Origin: Flavobacterium psychrophilum
GTDB taxonomy: Bacteria; Bacteroidota; Bacteroidia; Flavobacteriales; Flavobacteriaceae
DNA: 7,532 nucleotides
Assembly: GCA_003243255.1 (NCBI GenBank)
Contig: QFQM01000207.1
Coordinates: 1 to 7,532 of the forward strand
Direction: 5' to 3'
Program-made: the position numbers and the translations under genes
Shown: positions 1 to 5,157 of the stretch, piece after piece
Position numbering within the stretch: position 1 is the stretch's first letter
How the letters are laid out: each line of letters starts with the position of its first letter
Notes under the pieces: model-generated
What the model was told of the DNA's origin: nothing
What the model saw: the letters and a program-made list of their open reading frames with translations, nothing else
The model's database searches: none

Positions 1-78
1 GTGTGGTGAAATTGGTAGACACGCCAGACTTAGGATCTGGTGCCTCACGGTGTGAAGGTTCGAGTCCTTTCACCCGCA
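1..78 (+). tRNA. tRNA-Leu(UAG), 5' end cut by window edge
   Basis: The anticodon arm is CCAGA-CTTAGGA-TCTGG, giving anticodon UAG (leucine, CUN codons). A long variable arm, as in class II tRNAs, precedes the T arm GAAGG-TTCGAGT-CCTTT. The 3' acceptor strand CACCCGC (71-77) plus discriminator A78 needs the 5' partner GCGGGTG. Only its last three bases (GTG, 1-3) are present, so about four bases lie outside the window. CCA is not encoded, since CT follows the discriminator base. The D arm reads AATTGGTAGAC, typical of bacterial tRNA-Leu. The identity is secure. Confidence 0.95.
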
Positions 79-89
79 CTATAAGTTAA

Positions 90-127
90 ATGCCTTCAAA
101 ATCACTGATATTGAAGGCATTTTTTTG
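90..127 (+). terminator. Rho-independent terminator after tRNA-Leu
   Basis: A perfect 10-bp inverted repeat, ATGCCTTCAA (90-99) and TTGAAGGCAT (111-120), encloses an 11-base loop and runs directly into a T-rich tract (120-126). It lies 11 bases after the tRNA and fits its transcription terminator. Confidence 0.85.
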
Positions 128-447
128 TTCGAGATTATCTATTTTGCTCCTAGATTCCTTAATTATAAAGTATATTTGGTTCGAGTACCATGGAATTTGT
201 GTGCACTGTCCCTAAATTATACTTTATTTATTTTCATCAATCGCAAGAGGCGGATTGTATTAGTTTAAATTCCTAAATTCATTTGGATTAACATAAACCC
301 AAAGTACATCAAAAGTTGATTTATAGCTTGGACGAAGGCAGCTCCCAAAATTAACGTAGTTTTGCCAAAATGGCCATGGATATATTAGCCTAAATTGGCT
401 GGCATCATTTGAAATGTAATTCTTCAATTTTTTTAAAATGTTACATT
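128..447. other. Non-coding AT-rich region before the small AraC gene
   Basis: No open reading frame here looks like a gene. It holds two matches to the Bacteroidetes -7 box TAnnTTTG, at 171-178 and 357-364, and a small dyad TGGT-TCGAGT-ACCA (177-190). That dyad contains the 9-mer GGTTCGAGT, also found in the T arm of the tRNA-Leu (57-65). An imperfect hairpin lies at 238-257 (CAATCGC/GCGGATTG). Two short dyads follow the second -7 box: GCCA-AAA-TGGC (364-374) and AGCC-N6-GGCT (387-400). These could be a 5' leader or operator for the AraC gene, but this is inference. Confidence 0.4.
328..364 (+). promoter_or_regulatory. Candidate promoter for the small AraC / SRPBCC genes
   Basis: TAGTTTTG (357-364) matches the Bacteroidetes -7 consensus TAnnTTTG exactly. 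The nearest upstream TTG (328-330) is 26 bases away, longer than the usual spacing of about 17-23, so the -33 part is weak. Transcription would begin near 370 and leave a leader of about 75 bases before the ATG at 448. The alternative box at 171-178 would give a much longer leader. Confidence 0.35.
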
Positions 448-837
448 ATGAAATATCAAACAAAACTCAACTCAACCAGACAAATTGAAATTGCCGATCG
501 GTTTTTGCTGGTTTTAGATAAACATTTGATGGAACTGAAAACTGGACAGGTCGAAAAATCCCTTGAATTAAATGAGATTGCAGAACAGTTATTTCTTACT
601 CCTAATCATGTAAGTGACGTTGTATATATGGTATTTGGTAAATCGCCCTGCGTGATATATGAGCAAAAATTGGTGGAAATTTCCAAAGAGATGCTTGAAC
701 ACTCAGCACAACCAATCAGTGAAATAGCAAGAACACTAGATTATGATGCTTCAAATTTTACAAAATTCTTTAAACGCTTTACCGGGCAAACTCCCAGTCA
801 ATATCGGAGGTCAAAAACAGAAGACATCACCATTTAA
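448..837 (+). CDS. Small stand-alone AraC-type DNA-binding protein
   Basis: A 129-residue cytoplasmic transcription regulator that consists almost only of the AraC/XylS DNA-binding domain. The first helix-turn-helix lies around residues 41-65 (LNEIAEQLFLTPNHVSDVV) and the second around 90-113. The family's closing signature F-x(3)-F-x(3)-G-x-(S/T)-P-x-x-Y-R is seen as KFFKRFTGQTPSQYR (106-120). Usual AraC proteins are about 280 residues with a sensor domain, which is missing here. Stand-alone forms are known in Bacteroidota, so this need not be a fragment. I chose ATG 448 over the in-frame TTG at 409, which would add 13 residues unlike the family. The stop codon is created by a 21-bp tandem duplication, so the C-terminus is probably about five residues shorter than its ancestor. 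It may regulate the SRPBCC gene 69 bp downstream, which is inferred from position. Confidence 0.85.
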   Translation: MKYQTKLNSTRQIEIADRFLLVLDKHLMELKTGQVEKSLELNEIAEQLFLTPNHVSDVVYMVFGKSPCVIYEQKLVEISKEMLEHSAQPISEIARTLDYDASNFTKFFKRFTGQTPSQYRRSKTEDITI

Positions 838-856
838 ACAGAAGACATCACCATTT
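815..856 (+). repeat. Perfect 21-bp tandem duplication across the AraC stop codon
   Basis: Two identical 21-base units, 815-835 and 836-856, lie head to tail; each begins AAACAGAAG and ends CACCATTT. The last T of unit one and the first AA of unit two form the stop TAA (835-837). With one unit removed, the reading frame continues as Phe-Ser-Ile-Ala-Ser and stops at TAG (871-873). The lack of divergence between copies suggests a recent slippage or duplication event. Confidence 0.95.
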
Positions 857-906
857 TTTCGATAGCATCTTAGCTAACTTGCAGTATATTAATAAAATAA
901 TTCATT

Positions 907-1419
907 ATGGCGAATTCAAAAAATCAGGATGAGTACACTTTATCAATTGCAAGTGTATCTCAAAAAGTTCAAGTGCCAATCGAAGTCGCATTCGAATACA
1001 TTGTTCCAATCCCATTGAGCCTTATTTTTAAAGGTAACCAAAGCGTTCCTGCAATTGTAAAAACGGATGAGCAAGCGAAATGGATAACACCAGGACTATC
1101 CAGGACCGTAACATGGGCGGATGGAAACACAGCTCAAGAAACGTTGCTAACAGTGGAAACTCCTCGCACATTTTCTTACAGAATTCAAAATTTCACTTCA
1201 AATTTGAAAAATTTGATTGATAAAATCCAGGGCGAATGGATTTTTACAGAAACCGAAGATGGAGGTGTTCAAATAGACTGGAAATACGTGATGTATCCAT
1301 TCAATGATGAGGCAAAAAATACTATCGACGAAAACGTGCTAGGAGGTTTCCAAAGTGTATTGGAAGATGCTATAGCAATTATAAAAGCGAATTTAGAATC
1401 TGGGAAAATCGATTATTAA
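907..1419 (+). CDS. SRPBCC (START/Bet v1-like) superfamily protein
   Basis: A 170-residue protein with no signal peptide or membrane segment, so probably cytoplasmic. Its layout fits the SRPBCC helix-grip fold: an N-terminal strand (YTLSIASVSQKVQVPIEVAF, 11-30) with the typical 'V-x-x-P-x-E-V-A-F' opening, then strand-rich central sequence with W-x-x-P-G (residues 60-63) and TVTWADGNTAQETLLTVETP (68-87). A further strand is WIFTETEDGGVQIDWKYVM (112-130), and the C-terminal helix spans about 145-164. Such proteins bind hydrophobic ligands or act as cyclases/hydrolases; nothing in the sequence fixes the ligand. The gene follows the small AraC gene by 69 bp on the same strand, with no terminator between, and is probably co-transcribed. 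ATG 907 has no clear Shine-Dalgarno site, normal for Bacteroidota. The superfamily call is good; the function is unknown. Confidence 0.8.
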   Translation: MANSKNQDEYTLSIASVSQKVQVPIEVAFEYIVPIPLSLIFKGNQSVPAIVKTDEQAKWITPGLSRTVTWADGNTAQETLLTVETPRTFSYRIQNFTSNLKNLIDKIQGEWIFTETEDGGVQIDWKYVMYPFNDEAKNTIDENVLGGFQSVLEDAIAIIKANLESGKIDY

Positions 1420-1440
1420 TATCCTTGTAGTTTCAAAATA

Positions 1441-1480
1441 GGTAAATCTGCTGCATTAATTTTTAGTAGATTTACCTTTC
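1441..1480 (+). terminator. Probable terminator after the SRPBCC gene
   Basis: The inverted repeat GGTAAATCTGCT (1441-1452) and AGTAGATTTACC (1465-1476) forms a 12-bp stem with one G-T wobble and a 12-base loop. A short T-rich run (TTTCT) follows. It starts 22 bases after the stop codon. The weak T tract lowers confidence. Confidence 0.55.
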
Positions 1481-1741
1481 TACAAACGAGATTGTAATAA
1501 GTTTATAATGCTTTATAACCTTGCAAGTTCCTTTGGGCTGATTGTATATGTGTTTGGAGGATTTGATACACCGTCCAGATTTGCGTTACTGTTATCTTCT
1601 TATTCTAATCCTTTGTTCTTCTATCTGAAACCGAAGATTGCAAGTGATTGATATTAAATTACAAGCTAATCTGTTGTAAATTTTTAACTTTTATGAGTGT
1701 TCTTAATGTATCATCGATTCAATAACTAGAATGTAGAGATA

Positions 1742-1798
1742 TGGCAGAATAGCTAAGTCTTTCAAAAAAAAGTTTCGAATTCCATACATCACCCGCAC
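1742..1798 (+). pseudogene. Possible decayed tRNA-Leu relic
   Basis: TGGCAGAATAGCTAAGTC (1742-1759) resembles a tRNA-Leu D arm (the general form is TGGCGGAATTGGTAGAC). TTCGAAT (1774-1780) equals the usual T loop, and TCACCCGCAC (1789-1798) is identical to the 3' acceptor end of the tRNA-Leu at 70-79. The anticodon arm and the 5' acceptor strand GCGGGTG are missing, and the T stem does not pair, so it cannot be a working tRNA. A strong terminator of the kind found after tRNA genes follows at once. The likeness is by eye and could be partly chance. Confidence 0.3.
1789..1798 (+). repeat. 10-bp copy of the tRNA-Leu 3' end (possible att scar)
   Basis: TCACCCGCAC occurs at 70-79 (tRNA-Leu acceptor end) and again at 1789-1798 in the same orientation. 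The two copies bracket the AraC/SRPBCC segment. Direct repeats of a tRNA 3' end are the usual mark of integration by tyrosine recombinases, but ten bases is short for an att core and no integrase gene lies between the copies. Confidence 0.3.
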
Positions 1799-1803
1799 AG
1801 CTT

Positions 1804-1838
1804 AAAAGCCCCTGTTGTCTCAGGGGCTTTTTTATTTT
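1804..1838. terminator. Strong, probably bidirectional terminator
   Basis: AAAAGCCCCTG (1804-1814) pairs with CAGGGGCTTTT (1821-1831) around a 6-base loop. On the plus strand a T6-A-T4 tract follows. On the minus strand the hairpin begins 27 bases after the stop of the T9SS cargo gene and ends in TTTT, so it can end both that gene and rightward transcription. Confidence 0.85.
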
Positions 1839-1857
1839 CTTCTATTTTGGCTTTGAC

Positions 1858-2655
1858 TTATTGCTTTACAAGCTTTTTGCTGAATACATTGTTGCTTTCA
1901 TCTATAACTGAAAGGATATAAATCCCATCCTGAAGTCTGGAAATATCAATTATTTCCTGTGTAGGGTCAATCATAGCAATGTTTCTACCGTTTAGGTCAT
2001 TTATGGTTACTGATTTTATATTTAAATCTTCGATACCCTGAAGCACTATCATATCATCAGCCGGATTGGGATACATTTTGATGAGATCCTCATCGAAGTT
2101 AGCATTGCCTGCTGTGTTTCCAGTCTCACCTGCGTTTAGCGGGGTGTTCGGAGTACTTTGGTAAGCATATGATTTTACAGTGAAAAGGAAATTGTCTTCA
2201 AACGATACAAGGATCCAGCCGTAATGTACATTGCCGTTAATGGTAAACTTTGTGCCGACGTAACGATCTCCCAGCCCCTGGAAGTTGCTGTCGAACGAAT
2301 CTCCAATGAAAGGTTCGGGGTAAGTGTTGCCCCAGTCCGAATCGCTGCTGATAGCATCATTTAAATTCATGGGCTCAACATAGGTTTCCATAGACGTAGA
2401 GCCTTCTTTTCTGTTGATTTGATTGTCATCGTTATTTGCAAAAGTAATATGGAGAAACCACATGCCACCATTGAAAGCGTCCCATCTGAAGTTGTATTCT
2501 TCAGTTCCATCGTTATTGAAGTCGATGGAGACAAATTCACTTACGTTTGGTGCTTCGACAGTCGCGGAAACATCGGTTATGTCTGTATAGACAATCTGGC
2601 TCGTTGCGGCAATAGACATCAGGGCCACTGCTGCGGATAAAATAATTTTTTTCAT
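1858..2655 (-). CDS. Secreted protein with T9SS type A C-terminal sorting domain
   Basis: A 265-residue exported protein of unknown function. Residues 1-20 are a Sec signal peptide (Lys-Lys, then a hydrophobic ILSAAVALMSIA core; cleavage near residue 19-20). The mature region includes an acidic D-F-N-N-D-G-T-E stretch (45-52), like calcium-binding loops. It also has a strand-rich segment at about 130-177 (RYVGTKF...VHYGWILVSF...YAYQSTPNTPLNAGE), a pattern seen in many exported proteins of Bacteroidota ('GxxF...HYGWxxxS...YAYxxxPxxPxxAGE'). Residues about 193-265 form a type A sorting domain: MYPNPADD, DLNGR, GIYILSV and the closing KKLVKQ. Type IX cargo crosses the outer membrane and is released or anchored on the cell surface. 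The gene stands alone, with its terminator at 1804-1831. Its upstream region has only an imperfect -7 box, so regulation is unclear. Confidence 0.88.
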   Translation of the reverse strand: MKKIILSAAVALMSIAATSQIVYTDITDVSATVEAPNVSEFVSIDFNNDGTEEYNFRWDAFNGGMWFLHITFANNDDNQINRKEGSTSMETYVEPMNLNDAISSDSDWGNTYPEPFIGDSFDSNFQGLGDRYVGTKFTINGNVHYGWILVSFEDNFLFTVKSYAYQSTPNTPLNAGETGNTAGNANFDEDLIKMYPNPADDMIVLQGIEDLNIKSVTINDLNGRNIAMIDPTQEIIDISRLQDGIYILSVIDESNNVFSKKLVKQ

Positions 2656-2824
2656 TTTTTAATATTTAGTTTAAGTTGGGTCTAAAGTATTAATAATGAA
2701 TTAATTAAAATTATGTTAGTAGAATTTTATTTGTTAAATTTTTAATGTTTTATCAGGAATTTTGTGATAGTGTTTTACTGTCATTCCTTTGTTTTGTATT
2801 TTTCAGCTAATAATCTTAATAAGT

Positions 2825-3268
2825 ATGAATGCTTTTCTCTTTGCCTGGAATCCTGATAAATGGGCGTGGCCCGATCTTGAGCAGGATGTAAAAGACCTTG
2901 CTGAAACAGGTATATTCGTTGATGCCTGGAGCTGTTCCAGCCACAAGGCTGTGCGCGAAGGAGACAGGGCCTACCTGATAAAACTGGGTAAAGAACCCAA
3001 AGGTATTATGGGGTCGGGTTATATTTCGTCGGAACCCTTTATGGGAGAAAATCATCGCGGACAGCCAAGAATGCGTATCCTTATAAATTTTGAAAGATTG
3101 CTTGATCCCTACCATGAAGAGATACTTTCGCTTGATGTGCTAAAATCGGGTGCGCTTGCGGCACAACACTGGTCTACGCAATCGTCGGGCATTAAGATAA
3201 AACCCGAAGTAGCTGATGAGCTCGATCAGGTATGGCAGGATTTTCTAAAGGATAAGCGCAGGGGTTAG
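2825..3268 (+). CDS. Stand-alone EVE/PUA-like domain protein
   Basis: A 147-residue soluble protein resembling the EVE/PUA-like domain that sits in front of HNH nuclease domains in some predicted restriction endonucleases. Visible marks are the opening AFLFAWNPDKWAW (3-15) and W-S-C-S-S-H-K (35-41). After these come GDRAYLIKLGKEPKGIMGSG (46-65), FERLLDP (89-95) and HWSTQSSGIKI (115-125). Domains of this fold bind modified bases in DNA or RNA, and aromatic residues such as W35 and W116 could line a pocket (inference). No HNH or other catalytic domain follows, because the gene ends after the domain and its stop overlaps that of the convergent AraC gene by 4 bp. I chose ATG 2825; an in-frame TTG at 2789 would add a 12-residue hydrophobic stretch foreign to the domain. 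No clear promoter is seen. It could be a free modified-base reader or the remnant of a longer nuclease. Confidence 0.7.
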   Translation: MNAFLFAWNPDKWAWPDLEQDVKDLAETGIFVDAWSCSSHKAVREGDRAYLIKLGKEPKGIMGSGYISSEPFMGENHRGQPRMRILINFERLLDPYHEEILSLDVLKSGALAAQHWSTQSSGIKIKPEVADELDQVWQDFLKDKRRG

Positions 3269-4119
3269 GCCATTGCTGCTGCCTGTACAATTTGCTTTCG
3301 GTACTGACCCGGACTTACGCCATTTTGGTTCCTGAAAAACTTATTGAAATGGCTTTCGTCGGTAAATCCGAATTCTTCTGCAATCTCATTAATCCTTTTA
3401 TCGCTGAATTTTAGGCGTGCTTCTATCAGTTTAGTACGATGTCGGGCAATGTATTGCTGTATGGTTTCCTGGGTATGCTTTTTAAAGTATTTGCCCAGAT
3501 AGGTTTCCGATATGCCAAAATGAGAGCTCATAACCTCAGTTCGAAGTTCTTCCGGAGAATATATATTCTTTTGAATGTAGTTTACAATATTCATTGCCTT
3601 TTCGTCTGTTTTCTGATCGATTCCGGCAGGGAGGTATTTGGCAATATTTCTTGCCACAACTACTATAAGTGTGTTTACAAGCTGTTGAATCAGCTCCTTA
3701 TTATAAACATCCAGATTTACATATTCGCGTATTATTGCTTCAGTAATGGGCTTAACCAGTGTTTTGTCGGTTAAGTTTTTTAGTATACAGCCCGGCTGAT
3801 GGTTGGCATTACTCAATATATATTCCAGTCTTTCCACATCATCAGGCTGAAATGCTTTTGACTTTATATAAATGTCGTTAAAGCGAAGGAAAAAAAACTC
3901 TGTAGTGGTTTTAATGTCAAAAGAGTGGCAATCTTCGGGTGTTATCAGGAACATGTGCCCTGCATGGTAGTCAAATTTATTCTCGTTGATACATTGCACG
4001 CCCGTTCCGGACAATATATACACCAGTTCAAAGAACATATGCTTATGTTCTCCTTTTGGGCACTCGTCCAGTTTTTTATAGATAATCTCAAACGGTTGGT
4101 ATAAATGTTCTTTATGCAT
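3265..4119 (-). CDS. AraC family regulator with N-terminal cupin sensor
   Basis: A 284-residue transcription factor of normal family length. Residues about 8-85 are a cupin-like ligand-binding domain: H25-x-H27 and the FFELVYILSGTG strand (29-40), then HAGHMFLITPEDCHSF (52-67). Residues about 174-276 form the AraC DNA-binding domain with two helix-turn-helix units (about 190-213 and 243-265). It closes with the signature FNKFFRNQNGVSPGQYR (258-274). The ligand is unknown. The gene is divergent from the oxidoreductase/beta-propeller pair at 4208-6204, the usual arrangement for a local activator, and their start codons are 88 bp apart. A -7 box lies only four bases before the ATG, so the transcript may be leaderless. 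The 3' end overlaps the convergent gene's stop codon (3265-3268). Confidence 0.92.
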   Translation of the reverse strand: MHKEHLYQPFEIIYKKLDECPKGEHKHMFFELVYILSGTGVQCINENKFDYHAGHMFLITPEDCHSFDIKTTTEFFFLRFNDIYIKSKAFQPDDVERLEYILSNANHQPGCILKNLTDKTLVKPITEAIIREYVNLDVYNKELIQQLVNTLIVVVARNIAKYLPAGIDQKTDEKAMNIVNYIQKNIYSPEELRTEVMSSHFGISETYLGKYFKKHTQETIQQYIARHRTKLIEARLKFSDKRINEIAEEFGFTDESHFNKFFRNQNGVSPGQYRKQIVQAAAMA

Positions 4120-4123
4120 GGCG

Positions 4124-4131
4124 CAAAATTA
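4124..4131 (-). promoter_or_regulatory. -7 box of the AraC regulator promoter
   Basis: On the minus strand this reads TAATTTTG, an exact match to TAnnTTTG. Only CGCC separates it from the ATG at 4119, so transcription would start at or within a few bases of the start codon. No TTTG -33 element stands at the usual distance. Confidence 0.5.
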
Positions 4132-4176
4132 CATAAAAAAGGAAAATATATACTGTTAAAACTTATTTATGTGGTA

Positions 4177-4184
4177 TAATTTTG
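4177..4184 (+). promoter_or_regulatory. -7 box of the oxidoreductase/propeller promoter
   Basis: TAATTTTG matches TAnnTTTG exactly and lies 23 bases before the ATG at 4208, placing the start of transcription near 4190. No TTTG or TTG stands at the -33 position, which would fit a promoter that needs an activator such as the divergent AraC protein. ACATAAA (4131-4137) and TTTATGT (4166-4172) form an inverted repeat between the two promoters and are candidate operator halves. Confidence 0.55.
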
Positions 4185-4207
4185 CTTCAATAAATTAAAA
4201 ACAAATC

Positions 4208-5149
4208 ATGAAAGCAATAGTTTTAAACGAATTTGGAGGTGTAGAAAACCTTAAATACACAGAAACAGAAAAACCTGTTATTGGTCCGGATGAGGTATTG
4301 GTGCAGGTAAAAGCCATAAGTATCAATCCGGTTGAAGCGAAAACCAGGGCAGGAAAAGGAATCGCCGGAAGGATAAAAGATCAGATGCCGCTGATACTTG
4401 GGTGGGATATATCGGGTATAATAACTGAAGTTGGCGCATCAGTAACCAAATTCAAAGTGGGAGATGCTGTGTTTGGTATGGTGAACTTTCCGGGGCATGG
4501 CAAGGCTTATGCCGAATATGTTGCTGCACCGCAGGACCAGTTGGCACTGAAACCTGAAAATATATCACATACCGACGCGGCAGCGGCCACTCTGGCGGCA
4601 TTAACCTCATGGCAGTCTATAACACAATTGGGGAATCTTAAACCGGGCAGCAGGATACTTATTCACTCAGCTGCGGGCGGGGTAGGCCATTATGCTGTAC
4701 AGATCGCAAAAAACCTGGGAGCCTATGTTATAGGGACTTCTTCTGCTGAGAATAAAGATTTTGTACTGGCATTGGGCGCCGATGAGCATGTCGATTACAG
4801 ATCACAGCGTTTTGAAGATGTGGTAAAAGATATCGACTTTGTGTATGATACTATCGGAGAAGATAACATAGATCGTTCGCTTAAAGTGATTAAGCCGGGC
4901 GGTGGTATTGTTAGTTTGCCGTCTGGCCTGAATGTTGAAGTTGCCGAAAAAGCAAAAGAGCTGGGTATAAACGGTTACCGTTTTATGGTGTCTTCAAACG
5001 GAAAGGATATGGAAGAAATAGCAGCTCAACTTGAAAAAGGGCAGCTTAGATCACATGTGTCTAAAATATTTCCTTTTGATGAAATGGCAGCAGCGCATCT
5101 GCAAATTGAAAGCGGAAGGACATTGGGTAAAATAGTAGTAACATTATAA
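4208..5149 (+). CDS. NADP-dependent MDR-family oxidoreductase (quinone oxidoreductase type)
   Basis: A 313-residue cytoplasmic enzyme of the zinc-independent medium-chain dehydrogenase/reductase group. The N-terminal GroES-like domain (about 1-125) shows the opening MKAIVLNEFGGVENL, the P-V-E-A-K-T-R-A-G segment (41-49) and GWDISG (65-70). The Rossmann domain (about 126-260) carries the nucleotide-binding loop SAAGGVGHYAVQIAK (154-168) and the next strand AYVIGTSS. The cysteine and histidine zinc ligands of alcohol dehydrogenases are absent, as expected for quinone or enone reductases. The C-terminus ends with the common G-R-T-L-G-K-I-V-V. The enzyme should reduce a quinone or an activated double bond with NADPH; the substrate cannot be read from sequence. 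It is first in an apparent operon with the propeller gene (8-bp gap), under the divergent AraC regulator. Confidence 0.92.
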   Translation: MKAIVLNEFGGVENLKYTETEKPVIGPDEVLVQVKAISINPVEAKTRAGKGIAGRIKDQMPLILGWDISGIITEVGASVTKFKVGDAVFGMVNFPGHGKAYAEYVAAPQDQLALKPENISHTDAAAATLAALTSWQSITQLGNLKPGSRILIHSAAGGVGHYAVQIAKNLGAYVIGTSSAENKDFVLALGADEHVDYRSQRFEDVVKDIDFVYDTIGEDNIDRSLKVIKPGGGIVSLPSGLNVEVAEKAKELGINGYRFMVSSNGKDMEEIAAQLEKGQLRSHVSKIFPFDEMAAAHLQIESGRTLGKIVVTL

Positions 5150-5157
5150 TCGACATC

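Larger units (their letters stand above)
1420..1803. other. Gene-poor intergenic region
   Basis: After the hairpin at 1441-1476 I find no supported gene. A 47-codon open frame (ATG 1508 to TGA 1651) encodes a hydrophobic peptide beginning MLYNLASSFG. It has no recognisable family, ribosome site or promoter, and I do not call it. The right end holds a tRNA-like relic (1742-1798). Confidence 0.4.

Noticed and set aside
177..190. TGGT-TCGAGT-ACCA hairpin as a second tRNA T arm
   Set aside because: The 9-mer GGTTCGAGT matches the tRNA, but no other tRNA arm is nearby. It is kept only as weak support for the insertion idea.
238..257. Hairpin CAATCGC / GCGGATTG as a terminator or riboswitch
   Set aside because: The stem is short and imperfect, with no T tract and no known aptamer pattern.
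409..447. TTG start extending the small AraC protein by 13 residues
   Set aside because: The added residues do not resemble the family, and ATG 448 begins a typical N-terminus.
1508..1651. 47-residue open frame (MLYNLASSFG...)
   Set aside because: No family, promoter or ribosome site is visible, and an open frame of this length is expected by chance in an intergenic stretch of this size.
2789..2824. TTG start adding MFCIFQLIILIS to the EVE-like protein
   Set aside because: It would give a hydrophobic leader on a domain that normally begins directly with the AFLFAWNP motif; ATG 2825 fits better.
3439..3774. Open frame of 111 codons on the plus strand inside the AraC regulator
   Set aside because: It is antisense to a clear full-length AraC gene and encodes no recognisable protein; other antisense frames inside 2175-2640, 5189-6003 and 6408-6883 were dropped for the same reason.
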